DNA of 64,000 nucleotides from Tetrahymena thermophila SB210 (GCF_000189635.1 NW_002476334.1:124001-188000), one strand, 5' to 3'. Positions 1 to 14,000 are shown, counted from the first letter of the stretch. The notes: generated by a model from the sequence alone, not told the origin. A program made the numbers and translations.

Positions 1-1665
1 TAAGTCTTTGTATTATTTATAAAGAAGGGCACCACTTTTATCGCTTTTTAAAAGGCAACTGTCCCTTTTTAGTTTTAAATATCTAAAAAATAATTTTCCG
101 ATTCTACAATATAATTAATTTTCTTATTTTTTGCTTGAAGTATGAGATTATTTTTCAGATGGAATAGATAATGATGAAGTTAAGGATTCCTAATTTTGGT
201 TTTTTTTATTTTACTTTTTGTCAATTTTACATTTTTATTTAATCTTTTTATTTGAGCATCTTTAGCTTATTGAGCTATTAGATGAAATTAATTTATCTTT
301 GTAGATGCTTTAAGTCAAAGGTTCAGAACTTTACCTCTTAAGAGAAGGAATTTCTTTATTTTAAATATTAAGGTTATTTCCAGAATAACACTTTATCATA
401 TTATCATCCCCAACAGATTATTAAGAAATATTCGAAATATTTTAACTAATGTGTGATATATCAATTTCTTGAGATAATAAATTGTCCAATATTTATTATT
501 AGTTTGATTCTAATTAGCAAGGCTAAACGATTAAAGGTAGTTCTAAATTTAAATTGTGACTATCTTATTTTTATAGTTTAAATCCATTAAAATCGTGATG
601 GAAATCATCTTCCCTGTCGCTTAAATCAATTTCAATGCTTTCTGCTTACTCCACAACTTAGTTTAGCATTAATAAATTCTATTCTTTTATCAAAAAGTTG
701 TTGTCTTCAAATAAATTATTTTATTATTTTTGTTATATTTCTGATTTAAGATTTCTCATTTTTAAAGGACTGAATGTAAACAGATCAAAATCTTTATTTT
801 CTTCGTATTATATAAATATTTTAGGCTAATCGCTCTCCTCTTTTTTTATTTATGATATAGCAGGGTTTTAGGAAATCTACTTTTTATATTATTGTTGATT
901 ATTATAGGTGATTGAAGAAGTTATTAGGTTAGTAGAACAATTTGATTCATCCATTCCTTAAATAGTATTTGGGTTAGAGCTTCCAAAAGTGGTAATCTTC
1001 TGTTATCCTGAAATTAATTTATAAAAAAAGTTAAGTATTTCATTAGTTTTTTTATTTTCTGATTGACATTCAGAGTTTATAATTTCATAACAAATGATTT
1101 ATTTACCATCTTTATCTTAAAATTTGGTTTCTCGCTTTTATAACTTGGATCTTATATTTTCGATGGTGTTTGAAGTCATAGACTAAAAATGTTCAGTCTC
1201 AGTCAAATGATCTTATCCTAGAAAGTCAAATAGTCCTTAGGTGCAGATTTGGTAAGATCCAGTAGCTAGAGTTTCTTAACTCTCATGTATTTTTTAGAGC
1301 ATCATTTTATTATTTAAGTTTTCAATTGATTCACTAATCATTTCTTTTATATTAAAAATTGTATTCAATTAATAGCAAATAAATAAATACAAAGATTAAA
1401 CTGAATTGATATTATCAATTATTTGTTTCTTTAAAGAAAAAATTAAGAAATTTACTAAGTAACATTTAATTTAGAATAAGACCTTTCAAATTAGTTATCA
1501 CCCTTTAAAAATACATGATTTTTTTCTCAGTGCAAATCTAAGGCGTCTCTATGAAATAAATTTACTTGAGACATCATATTTATTGTATTAGACACTGAGT
1601 TAAATTACTACAAACTACAAATTAATAAATATGCGTATCTGATCATAATTTCTTTGATATTTCAT
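1..1665 (-). CDS. Q/N/S-rich protein of unknown function, C-terminus beyond left edge
   Basis: I do not recognise this gene. On the minus strand one frame is free of TGA from 1454 to the window edge (over 480 codons), with many TAA/TAG read as Gln. An upstream in-frame stretch starting with ATG at 1663-1665 joins it through a 60-nt intron (1455-1514, GTATTTTT to ACTTAG) that removes two in-frame TGA codons. The modelled exons are 1515-1665 and 1-1454, giving at least 535 residues. The N-terminus is basic and the first ~120 residues are moderately hydrophobic and helical. The rest is polar, rich in Ser, Asn, Gln and Lys, with acidic patches such as EIDLSDREDDF, and looks largely disordered. 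I see no catalytic motif. The amino-acid balance (Gly, Asp, Glu and Pro present) supports real coding. The start codon and first intron are inferred; the long exon is secure. Confidence 0.6.
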
Positions 1666-4600
1666 ATCGTTTCTATTACAGCTAAGGAATAAAATAACTC
1701 CTTAAAATAAAATGAAAATGGAGCGAATATCATTCTATTTATTATCAATTAATAGAAAGTCTGCATAATAAAAAACAAAAACAAATTATTTAAATATTGA
1801 ATGAGAAATATTAACTAAAAAAATTCTAAATTTTACTCTTTTTAAATAATTTAGATATTCTAATAAATAAAGCTTTTTTTTCAAGATTTAGATAATAATA
1901 AAAATTAGAATATTAATATCATTAAATTTAAATATATATATTTATATATAGCTCTTTTAAAGATTTAATAGATACTTTTTTCTTCTCAAAGGAATTTATT
2001 TTTTTATTTTCAGATGAAAAAAACCATGAAATGAATTTTTTTAAAGCAAAAGAAAATTTGCTTTTTGTTTACAAAATTATAAAATTAAGAAAATTTATAT
2101 TTGATATAAAAATAAAAATGTACTTCTCTTGTGAATATATAAATGTATTCATATTTTAAGATAACCACTCATTCTAGGGTTTTTTGATTAGTGTCTACTA
2201 CAAATTTATTCTTTTCATGTGTTACCATTTACCTTCAAAATTTTATTAATTTTTTGTCACCTTTAAATATAATAAAAGTAAATTAAAATTAGAGTATAAA
2301 AATAATTATGGGTATTAATTATTTTAACTAATAATAATTCTATTATTTTATAAAAATGTTTATATTTAGATATATTTTATTTTGCTTTATTATTTATTTG
2401 CTTATTTTATTTGATCTTGCATATGATAAAGTTTATGATGTTTACTTAAAAAAATGGCTATCTATAGAAAAATGAATTGAAAAAAATCTTTTAAATCAAA
2501 GATAATCGTATCATTTGATAAATAACTTTCTTTAATTTTATTATCATTTTTTATAAACTTACACTATATTTATTATTAAAACATTTTAAAAATATGAAAA
2601 ATTTGAAATTTTCATTCAACCTTCAATTATTTTCATTTAAATTTTATTGGATGATAAATTTCAGAGCTAAGGAAAGCTTAACTTTATTTAGTTAATTTTT
2701 TATTTTATATTAATAATAAAATTTTTTAATTCTTAAATATTTTACATAAATAATTAAATTTTAAATTATAAACTAATTACTTTATGTATTGAATTTATTC
2801 ATTTTAATTAAAACTAATTTTATAATTACTGTATAACCTTACTGATTTGGATATTGAATTTCAATATCTAAACCAAATACAAGAATGAAATAAAAAATAC
2901 TAAGATATTTCTTATCATTTTTAGGTTAATACTATTAAATAAAATAAATAAAGGTATAAGTTAAATAGAGAAAAATATTTAATAAAATCATTTAAAATAT
3001 CATATTTAATTGTATATAATGACTATTAATAATTATTTTTGAATTATGTTTATCAGTTTATGATTGACTTCAAATTTATTTTTATGATTAAATTTTCTAA
3101 TTATTTTAACACATACAAATTTATCCTCTTAAAGTGTTTTTTGTCATTTTAAAAAAATTGTTAATAGAAATAAGCAGAAGGTTAAATTATGATATATTTA
3201 ATTTTCAAATTGAATGGATATCTAATAAATTAGAGAGGATCGTTTATTTAAAATATATTAATTAATTAGTTTGTTTAATTTTTTTAGCTTAATAATTCAT
3301 TTTCTTATTTTGATGTAGAAAATTATTTTAAAATATTTTTTAAGATGGTAAAAATATATTTTAGTTTTTTTTACTTTTTGCTTTTAAAATAATCCCACCA
3401 AAATAATAATTTAATATTTAATATTTATTTGATCAAAGAATAAATCTAGAAATTATATTTTTGGCGGCTTTAAATTCTTGTTAATTAGATGTAAATAGAA
3501 ATAATTTTTGTGTAATTTAGCTTTTATTTAATTATCTTTCATTAAAAATCTTATTTACATTTTTTAGACTAGTATTTATAGTCTTTCATTTTTTTTGTTT
3601 ATTTTATTTGGCTGAAAGAAGCAAATATTCTCAAGGATAAACATGTGTTATTTTTAATTTTTGTAAAATAGACAATTACTCATCAATTACATAGTATGAT
3701 GCATATTAATAATCATACCGCTTAATTTATTTATCAAAGTCTAAAAACTACTTAAATACTAATTTTGTAGTACTTTATTTAATTCATTTGATTAGACGAT
3801 TTAATTAATAAAAACATAGATTACAGTAATTAATAGAATCTATGGCATTTTGAATTAATTTTCTAGATATATAGTTTGTCTATCTATGCAAACAAGTTTT
3901 TATATTTAACTGAATCTTATACTTTGTTTCATAATTCGTATTATAACAAACACGAGGAAGAAAAATTGCTAAAAACTATAATTTAGTAAAATATTTTTAA
4001 TCCTTTTGTTTAAATCTAGAAAAATGAAATAAATCTATTTTGTTTATTGAGTTGACTGGAAAAATGGAAAAATAAGGTTGGATAAAACAACCAATAACTT
4101 TATTGATTACTAATTAATTAATGATTAATTACGAACAAACATAAATAAAAATTAAATAATTATTGTGGTAAACATTTATTTTATAGTACATTTGCATTTT
4201 TAGTCCATTAATCTTTAAACAAAAATATTTATGGTTTTAATTTATAGTACAATCCATTTTCCAACTGCTGCATCATTTTTTTAGTAACTTACGCTGACTT
4301 CTGTATTCTTGCTAATCAATACTAAATATTTAATTTTTATTGATTGAAAAATATTTTTCTTGTTTTTTAAGCTATAATATGAAGGAAATGACATAAAATG
4401 AATTGAAAATAAATTAATACATATTTTTTTATTTTAAAAATGAGGATAAATTAAATCTAATAAAAAGTTGAAAATTTTAATTTTATATCTTTTCCAATTA
4501 AAAGTAAGTTGAATGTTTATTTTCAGCCATCAAAATGAAAATGCAAAGTTCATGGATTTTTAGAATTGATTTGATATATATTAATAATTAAATATCATAC

Positions 4601-4995
4601 ATCACTAACGTGTACTACTAATGATAAAATTCCTATCTAAATCAATCTATAATACTTCAAAATAAAAGTTTACCTTTTTTTCATTTAAAACCAGTCTTAA
4701 ACAAATGAGTCCAGTTAAAGCGACATTTCATTCGTTTTTTATTAGATCTCTAAGTAATACTATAAATTTAATTACTATTTTGTATAGTTTCTTTTAATAA
4801 CCTTAAAATACTGTTCAAAAACTCTTTTATGTATTATGAGTAAATGAATATTAATCAAATTCTTACTAGTTAAAAAATCAAACCATTCTGATGAGCGTTT
4901 ATTTTTAAATTGCATTTTCAAAGTAAGTACTTGATTATAATAAATAAATTAAAATAAAATAAAGTAAACAATAAATTAGCATAAAGTTTTTGTAA
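1666..4995. other. A/T-rich intergenic region, no gene seen
   Basis: About 3.3 kb of extremely A/T-rich sequence between the divergently oriented genes at 1-1665 (-) and 4996-9158 (+). I see no frame with coding-like composition and no RNA gene. It must contain both promoters, but no recognisable element stands out. A short palindrome at 2850-2868 is listed separately. Confidence 0.6.
2850..2868. repeat. Short perfect palindrome (9-bp arms)
   Basis: GATATTGAA and TTCAATATC are exact inverted repeats separated by one T. The flanks also pair partly (ATTTG upstream, CAAAT downstream). This is a possible small hairpin in an intergenic region. Such palindromes are common by chance in very A/T-rich DNA. 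Confidence 0.35.
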
Positions 4996-7900
4996 ATGCT
5001 TTCTGCAAATCAATCTTTTGAAAAGAATCCACAGATGGGTAACGATGACACCCATTAGTAATTTGCTAACAATGGACTAAAGCACTAACCTATACCTAAA
5101 TCAAGTCTTTCAAATATTCCTGAAAGTTTGGCTGACCTTGACTAACCTTAGTAGCCTGGAAGCGGACCTTCTACAGTATTTCTTGATGCAAATGAGAAGA
5201 AACCCCTTACTAAGAGATAAAAATATTTTATTGGGTTAGCTGTTTTACTTGCTGTTGCAATGATTGGTGGTGGTCTTGCTGCTTATTTCATTATTTCATA
5301 GTAAACCAGTGGTCCTTAAGTCCCTTCTACTTATCCTTAATATCAAAATTAAATCAAGGTAAATTAATAAATTTTTTAAGAATATGAAATGAAAATTATA
5401 TAATTATAAATTAAATAGATTGGTCAAGAATAAAATTTGGTCGAAATCATCCATGTACCTTAAAGTTAAAAGATCTACGAATATGTTTTAACCAACAATC
5501 AAGTCACTGCTTAGAGTGCTGATAAAAAATCTGAAACAAAATCAAATATTCGTCACAAATTTGGTCTTGTATGCTTGGATGTTACGGAATCATGTAAATT
5601 TATTTTTATTTATTTATTTGTTTATTAAAAAACATTTTTTAACTAATAGCTTTTGATATGCTTCTTTACTTCATCGAATCAAAACTTGTTGGAAACTTAG
5701 AAACTGAGTAATCAACTTTTAAAGGCTATCCTAGCGTAAAGGAATCTTAAAGAAGATTCTTAAAAAGCGAAGAGTAACCTACTCAAAATGAAAAATAAGA
5801 AGACCTTTAAAATGAATTTGGTTTCCTTACCTAAAAGGAAATTGATATCCTCAAATAACAAGGAATTTCTCCTGAACAATTCTACGCTTCTAGTTTACCT
5901 ATTATCAGATTTACCATGCTCAAGAATGGTGCAATATCCTATGTTCAATAGCCTCTCAGAATAAGATATGATATTCATTAAATTTACTTAAATATTCTCG
6001 AATAAATTTCTCCCATTGTCCTTAAAGATTTCTACAACGTTTCTCAAGGTAAGAGATTACTCTCTAGCTCAAGTTTAAAAAATAAATAAAGAATTTTGAA
6101 TAATGAGCTAGTTGAGCCTGCCTATGAAGCAAAAATATAAGACAACGGAATAGTTAATGCTTCAAAGCAATATGAAACTTTAAACCAAAGAAACGATAAC
6201 AAAACCCGTACTCATTCTGACTACTCATAAGTCTCAAGTATTATGAATGGAGCTCTTTCTACCAGTCATGTTTCTTCTAAGTTCTCTATAGAAGATGAGT
6301 TAGTTGATGAAAATGACAATTCACAACCTCTATTCTCTAAATTATCTATGAACTCAAATTGCGTTATCAATTTCATTAGCCAAGAAGATATTATGGACAA
6401 AACCTTCTTAAAAACTCTCATTTAAGATTAAGAAAATATGAGTGTGTTAGAGATGACTTGGGATTAAGCTGTTGCTAACTATAATGAAGTTTTTAACTAA
6501 TCTAAATAAACTTCCAGTATTGTTGATGAAGAATCTCATAATCTTAGAGTTTTGTAATAAGCCAAATCTTTTAGCTCTTCAATCACTAAGCCTATTTTTA
6601 GAAAGACTTACGCATCTATGGAATTCGGTGCTGATTTAAAATCAGAATGCTCAGATGCTGCAGTTTCAGGAGATATTTGTAACGTTGGATTATACAGCTA
6701 CTTTAATGGAGATAGCATGAAAATTCTTGAAAAAAATACTACTATCAATATTTCTAAGGTCTTAAAAATTTATCAATATATTACTAATGTTCTTAATGAT
6801 AAAGTTTTTGTTGTCTCTGACTAAATCTAAAAGAATATTGATGCCGTTTCTCTAGCTCTTGACGACATACTTAATAAGGTTGATTATACTATTAGCATTG
6901 ACTAGAATCCTGTTTTGAGCTAATACAAGCAAATAGTTTAGGGAGATTCTTTAAACATTATTGCATAAATTAAGCAAATCGAATAATTGATCTAAGTAAC
7001 TTTGAATTCAGTAAATTAACTTCTCTAAGATCCTTTGAATACTCTCACTAGTAGAACTTTTGCTTACCTCGAAGCCAAAAATCCTGCTTTGAAGTAATAA
7101 ATAATGGAAATGTAGTAATTCTATAATGATAAATATACAAAAATCAAAAATTTTGTTGATTAAGCAAAGAAAAATGGAAGCGTAAGCTAAGCTATTAAGG
7201 ATGAAGTTAAATTCCTTCTTGATCATCACACTTAAATAATAGCTGATGTTATTGAAAAGCCTGCTACTGAAGCTATGGATATTATTGAAAAAGCCATTCT
7301 TGACAATGCTGATAAAATATTCTAAAACTCTACTTTGATTGACTAATTCATCAACTAAAACATTAACTCCGTTATCTAGAATATTACAAACAATGCTAAT
7401 CTTACTAATCTTAATTTACCATTAAATAACACAGCAGGATTTAATATCACAGATCAATTAAGCGCTATCCTTTCCCAGTTAAATGGAAATGGCTTAATCA
7501 AGCAAGCTGTTTCAGATGCAGTCAAATCTGTAGCTAATAATACTTAACTCATTAACTAGCTTAAAGATGGTTTGAAGTAAACCCTTGACACTACAAAGAA
7601 TACTATTATTGCATAATTGGAATCTTTAAAAACAAATTCCACTGAAAGTGCAGAAGATTAATAAAAAATTGAAAATATCAAAGCTGAACTTAATAGCATA
7701 ATTGGCTTTGGTTCTGAAGTTTACTAAGATGTTATGATGGTAAAAAAGAACATAACAGATTTATCTGAATAAATTAAAAACATCAAGGCTTCAGATGTCA
7801 AGAGAATTTCTATCGATTTAACAGTAAATCTATTAAATTTACCTGTTGACATGGCTTTAAAAATCAAAGATGATGCCCTTAAAACTGCTGATTAATTGAA

Positions 7901-9158
7901 AAATATTGGTATCAAGATTTACACTGATTTAATGACATGGAAAAATGACTTGCTTAATGATTCTAAAGTTCTTCTTTCACAAGCAAAAATTGTTTATTAA
8001 GATGTAATCTCTTTCCTTAACATTACTTCTTTCCCTGACGATGATCCTAAATCATATTAAAAACCCCTTTTAAATGATATTGAAGATACTATTTCTGGTG
8101 TAAGAACCTTAATGAACACCAAATTCAATAACATTACTAACAAGGTACAACAAATTAAGAACATACCAAACAAATTTAAATAATTCGTTGTTGATCTCAA
8201 AACTTTGTACTAAAGTACTCTCTCATTTGCTAACGAAATAAAGCTTACTATTGTTAATAACAACATTGACACAGGTCTTATCGGTTAGTATATTACTAAA
8301 TTTATTTAAGGTACCAAGTAATAATCAGAATTAGTTGTATTGAATGCAGTTGATTAATAGGTCAATTAACCTGTAGCCTTGCAAGCATCCTCTGCTTTAA
8401 CTGCTTAAGCAACTCAACTCTTAAGCAACGATCTTTTAGAGACCTACAGCTAAGTAGTTTCAGGATAGGAAGTTGATGTTAAAAAGATTTATAAGTAATT
8501 AATTACTTAGTTAATTGCTACTGCTGATTTCTAACAAAGCTTTTAATTCCCAAATATTAACATTCCTGTTTAATATTTATATGTTTATCCTACTCCAATC
8601 GGTATTGCTATTTAACTTAAGCTTTCAGCTAGCTGGAATACAGGCATTTAAATGAGTTTTACCTTCAAAAATGCTACTCTTGACCTTGTATCTACAGTCA
8701 ATACTAAGGTTATAGTCACTGGTGACGTTTCTGCTTCTGTTTTAATAGCATAAGCTGGTGGTTATGCTTAAGGTACTTTCCTTGATACAAACATTACAGC
8801 AGGAGTATAATTGCAAATGCTTAATAACTATCATGGAAAATATTACTTTGATGGCTCATTTAGTCCTTTTGATGTAAAGGTAGGTGTTTATTACTAATAT
8901 TACATGCCATAAGAAATACAAAACTGCGGAGGAGTTATAGAACCTTTGAATTAATCTGATTCAGTCAAAAAATCTGTTTAATCAGTTGACGTTGCAGCTC
9001 AAAATCCTACATGGAAATAAGTAGTTGCTAATAAAGTAAGTTAAGCCTTGAAATGTTTATAAGGTCTTAAAATATAGCCTGTTAGAAAAGACCTTTTTGA
9101 TCCCTTCTAGTTAAAAGGTGAAACTTACTCAAAGCGTGTTGCTGAAGGAACCTTCTGA
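4996..9158 (+). CDS. Giant-ectodomain type II membrane protein, tandem paralog 1 (intron-poor)
   Basis: The modelled exons are 4996-5358, 5419-5593 and 5650-9158, giving 1348 aa. The start ATG opens a cytosolic N-tail (MLSANQSF...) that matches the start of paralog 2 (MLSHNQSF...). A basic stop-transfer segment (LTKRQK) is followed by one TM helix at about residues 77-101, so the N-terminus is probably cytosolic and about 1245 residues lie outside or in a lumen. The ectodomain is mostly polar, helix-prone and cysteine-poor. A C-terminal region with YVYPTPIGIAIQLKL, W-TGIQ and GGYAQGTFL is shared with both paralogs. No catalytic motif is visible and the function is unknown. Its two introns coincide with introns 2 and 3 of the paralogs; the other seven are absent. 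The exon just after the second intron (FDMLLYFIESK) is conserved in all three copies. It could be a surface adhesion or cargo-type protein, but nothing in the sequence proves that. Confidence 0.85.
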
Positions 9159-9421
9159 TTTAAATTATAATTATCTGTTACAATAAATTATTTTATGAAT
9201 AAATTTAGAGTATTTTTATATTAATTCTAACTTTTTTTATTTTAGATAGATTAAAATAAATTTCAAATTAAATTTTTATTAATTGTTGCAATGTTTTAAT
9301 TTTTTTATTATAAAAAATTTTAATTGAGTTTAAAATATTTTATTTGCTTCACATTATCTTTTTCTCTCCATAAAGCAAAAATATTTCCAAGATTATAAAA
9401 ACAATAAGAAAAATAAAGATG

Positions 9422-9550
9422 TACCATGTATCTCATTTTAATATCCCCATTAAAATTCACTGCAAGAATATTAGAAATGAATTTTATTTTTGAAAAATTA
9501 AATTTTTTTAGAGCAGATTTAGTGCGTTTCTTAAAATGAGATACATGGTA
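9422..9550. repeat. Inverted repeat, 19-bp perfect arms, 91-nt spacer
   Basis: Positions 9422-9440 (TACCATGTATCTCATTTTA) and 9532-9550 are exact reverse complements. The match stops abruptly at both ends. The arms are less A/T-rich than their surroundings. A 19-bp perfect match at this distance is not expected by chance in a short spacer, so it may be a small terminal-inverted-repeat element or a transcribed hairpin. No flanking target-site duplication was obvious. Confidence 0.7.
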
Positions 9551-10445
9551 TTTTAGCCAAAAATGGTAATATAATGTATGTAAGTTAATCTTAATAGATA
9601 ATCTTTTTATAATAACTAACTTGAATCATATTTACAGGAGAAAAGCTTTATTTATAATATTCTATGAATACGCGATCTAAATATTATTCTTTTTATATTT
9701 GTGTTTTACACTTTTATGATATTTAAATCATAAAACTGTGTGGTCATTTAATTATATAATTAAATTACCACTGGTTTAAGCTAATTTTTGACTTTTCAAG
9801 CATTCTACTTAAAATAATCTATATTAAAAAGATTATATAATCAGCTGCTGTGTAACTTACATAAACCATTAAAGTTATTTTCTTCTAACTAAACCATAAA
9901 GAGAAAAATTATTTTATATTAAAATAAAAATTAAATTAAATTTTTCTTGCCATAAATGCCATATCAATATGTGAATTAAAAATTTTAAACATCTTTTTAT
10001 CTTGTGTCAATCAGTCAATTTAATTAAAAGGGTAAAAATAGATTATTATTTTAATCTGAAAGAAATTTCAAAGATAATTTGACACTTGAATGCTGAATTT
10101 AAAAATAAGTATTAAGAGGACAGACTTAAATGCTATTATATTTTTAAAATCAAAACAAAATTTCTTTAAAAAAATCATTTGATTTGCATTCTTGAAAATA
10201 GTATTAATTCTTTTTAATAATGTAAGTTATAATTTTGTAAGAATTCCTTTTAAAATAAAAAAATGCATTTTTTAGTTAATACCATTGAGAATAAAAGTTG
10301 CTTAATTGTAATAGTTATGGGAATAATCAAACACTTTAACTTAAAGTATAATATGCATTATAAAATATACTATCATTTTTGGAAGTGTAACTGTAGATAG
10401 ATATATAGATGAAGAAGAGTCTGATGATAAATTCACGAACGATAT

Positions 10446-10573
10446 TTTCTTACTTATTTATATAACAATAGCTTGTAAATTAATCATTTCAAAGCAAGAA
10501 CAGATTAATATCTGATTAAAAACTTAATATCATTCTAGCATGGCTAGATTTTTAAGTTTATATAAGTAAGAAA
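10446..10573. repeat. Nested inverted repeats, 12-bp outer arms
   Basis: The outer arms TTTCTTACTTAT (10446-10457) and ATAAGTAAGAAA (10562-10573) are perfect complements. Inside lie CAGAT-TAAT-ATCTG (10501-10514) and a stem AAACTTAA (10520-10527) with TTAAGTTT (10552-10559), which encloses TCTAGC-ATG-GCTAGA. All four nest in one plausible fold of about 128 nt. This could be a structured RNA or a mobile-element relic. The A/T bias makes short stems common, so confidence is moderate. Confidence 0.5.
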
Positions 10574-11096
10574 TAATTTAAAAATATTATTTTATATTTA
10601 AATATGGAAAAATAAAAAAACTGACTTGCTTAAATGGAGTTTATTAATGTTTGGTAAAAATGAAGAATAAATAAATTAGAAAATAAATATAATTAAATAC
10701 CTTGCATTTATTGCTCCAAAAGCCAAAATTTATATATATCCATTAAGTTATCAAAATTTAATTTGCTTTGATTTATGAATCCAGTAATGAGCTGAAATCT
10801 TAATTTTTCTGATAAATTTGTTTTGATTGTATTAAACGTGCTGATCTTATTTTAAAAATATAGTTATTTGAATGAAAAATAGTTTGTATTAAAAAGTCAG
10901 CTTAATTTTATTGGTGTTTCAATAAACACCATAAATTAATTATTAATATCAGTAGGAATAACTTTTAAATAGAAAAGTGAGGGATATCACCTAAAAGTTA
11001 ATAAATTAAAAAAGAAAAATTAACAAAAAATCTTTTCCTTCTACACAAAAAAAGAAAAGAGAATAATATAAAATATACTTTTTTATCCATTCTAAA

Positions 11097-14000
11097 ATGC
11101 TGTCGCATAATTAATCGTTCTAAAAGGAGTCTTAAAACTGCTCTCTTTCAAAGATACCTAATATCCCTGAATAGTAATGTATGACTACTCAGTTCAACAT
11201 TCCTCGCCAATCTAAAGTTGAACTGGTCACTAACGAATAGAAAAGCTCATTCCCAGAAATTGAAGGTTAAATATTTCCCTTTATTTTTAACAATTATTTA
11301 TTGTTTTACAATTTATCAATTAGATACTGAATAATGTTAATAAAAGAAGGGTCTAACAAAAAAATAAAAGATAATCATTTCATTATCTTTATTGCTTGTG
11401 ATGTCAGGTATTTTAGCTGGTATAGTAGCATACAAAGTAATTACTGATAAAAATAACTCTCAAAGAGCTACTCCTCAGATCCCTGCTACTTATTCAAACT
11501 ATGAATCTAAAATTATCGTAAATATAAATTTAATTAAAAATTAACTCATAACTTAAATTAAATAAAAAAGGCTGGCCAACAAAATAACTTAATTAAAATC
11601 ATTCATGTCCCTCAAAGTTAAAGAATCTATGATTACGAGATAGTTAATAATAGAATTATCAAAAACATAGATAGTTCTAGCTAAGCCGCAACTCAATCCT
11701 CTTCTTACAGATTCGGTGTTGTTTGTCTTAATGTTAATGAAACAGGTACTTTTTTAATTTTAAATTAAAAAAAATAAATTATTATTTTATATTAGAATTC
11801 GATATGATCTTGTACTTTATAGAGTCTAAAATTCCTACTTCTTAAAATTCAACTCTTTTGTTTTAAGATTATCCTCCAGTTTAAAATAATTAAGATAATA
11901 ACAGTACTTCAGAAAATGGTAAACCAAATACTGACAACGTTAATCACTTTGATTCTTCCAACTTAAATTAGTTGTCAAATTTAAGTCAATAAGAAATTTA
12001 GATTCTCAAGTCAAAGAATATTGATCCTTAAGATTTCTTAAAAAGCAATCTTCCAATTATCAGATTCTAAGTTTTAAAGGTATGTGATTCATATTTATTG
12101 ATAAAAATTCAATATTTATCTTTTTTTTATTATTTTTTAGAGTGGCTAAATCAGTTCTATTTAAAAACCTCTTAATATGAGATATGATTTACAATAAATC
12201 ATTTTGAATCTCTTAGAATAGATTTCACCTATTGTGCTTAAAGACTACTACAATCTTTATTAATCTACTAATGATGGTAATAAAAGAATGCTTAAGGCAA
12301 GAACTTAAAAATTCATTAAAAGAGTTTTGAATAACGAAAATGTACCTGTAAATTTGGAAGCATCTGTCACTTCTAATTTAGCTGGTTAGTTTAGCAAATC
12401 CTACAGTGATCTTTAAAATGATTAAGATACTCAACATTAGACTTCTTATAATTAAGTTAATAGTTTCTAAAATGGTGCTCTTGAATCCTCAGATGTTAAG
12501 TCGACTGTTAAACTTTCACCTAGCAAGGATGATTCTGATTAAAGCTAACAAATCTTCTAAGGTATGTAAGTCTAATCTTAAGGTTAAATTTCCTTTGTAT
12601 CTCAATAAGACGAGGTAGATCCTTAATTTTTATAATAGCTTGAACAAGATTTTGAAGATATGCTCAAATACAATTTATCTTGGGAACAGGCTCAAGAATT
12701 GTAAAATAAAGTATAGAAATTTGAAAACTAAAATGACATAACTTCTAATGCAGGTAAAATTATTAATTTTAATCCTTTTGAATTCAAATCTTATTTATTT
12801 ACAAATTTTTCACAATAGGGAGATTACTATAATCATAGCCTTCAAACTAAAAAGTTGTTGGCAAGGCTATTTAATCTAATATTTTTAAAAATTAATTTGC
12901 ATCAATCGATTTGTAATCTGATTATTATTCTGAATGCGATTAGAATTCTACTGTACAATAAATCAATTGTTATTCTGGATTCATTGGAAAATTCTAAGGA
13001 AAATCTTAATAACTTTAACAATAAAACATATCTTAAACCTATTCAAATGGAAGTATTGATAAAAGAGTTTAATAACTCAACTACGTCAAAAACAATGTCT
13101 ACAATTTGATGGGAAATGTAACTCAGCAAGTCTCAAATCAAGTCTAGGCTGCTATTGATCTCATCAATTCTCTAATCTCCAGAAGTTCATCTTTCTAAAA
13201 TAATGTCATCCAGAATTTGTCTAATATAACAAATTAAAACATTTAAATCTTAAACAATACTATGAATGGATTTAACGCATTCACTTACAATGTAATTAAG
13301 CCTTTTTCATAACTAAATTTAAATATTTATTTTTTTAAATAAAATTATAGTACTCTGTTAGTGTAATTAATGCAACTTCTTCTTTCGTTAAAAAGTATAA
13401 TGATAGCTTATTGTCTTAATATCCCGCCTATGTAAATCTTGTCAATATCACCTTTAACAATACAGTTATTGAGTTTGACTCTCGCATAGCAAAACTTAGA
13501 TCTCTCATCAATAATATCATTTAAAATAACCTCACTATTTCAAAAAACACTTATAATGCGTTAAAAAATATCACAGACAATGAATACCTTTATTTTAGTA
13601 TAGCTTTCAATTAATCTTAATACTGGTAACCTGGCTACATCTGCAGTTTAGCATAATAGACTTTGAATGTTACTAACTTTATTTAATAAAATTCTAATAT
13701 GGATATCTACAATTAATCAGTGGCTAACTATACCCCTATATGGTCTCAAATAAGAACTAATGTAACAAATGGTACTTCCACAAAATTGTAAATTAATCTT
13801 TATAATAACTTTGCTGCTGTGCTTGCTAGCGCATACGTTAAAAGCGGTCCAAGTGTATATTTAACTTATCCAGTCACAGTTTTCTCAAATCAAGCTTAAT
13901 TTTAAAGTAGTCCATTTGCAATATTTTATACTACTAGCTCAAATTAATATGCTTAAGGAGGAATAGACGATTCTGCATTAGTAGATACAATTCATTAATC

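Larger units (their letters stand above)
9159..11096. other. Intergenic spacer between paralogs 1 and 2, two inverted-repeat elements
   Basis: About 1.9 kb of A/T-rich DNA. No coding frame is visible. It holds two inverted-repeat structures of nearly equal size (9422-9550 and 10446-10573), listed separately. The promoter of paralog 2 must lie at its right end, but no specific element can be named. Confidence 0.55.

Noticed and set aside
12855-13109. Open frame of 84 codons (and its counterpart at 19658-19888) read with the standard code
   Set aside because: It is an out-of-frame reading of exon 6 of paralogs 2 and 3. The true frame, with TAA/TAG as Gln, runs through with matching lengths in both genes.
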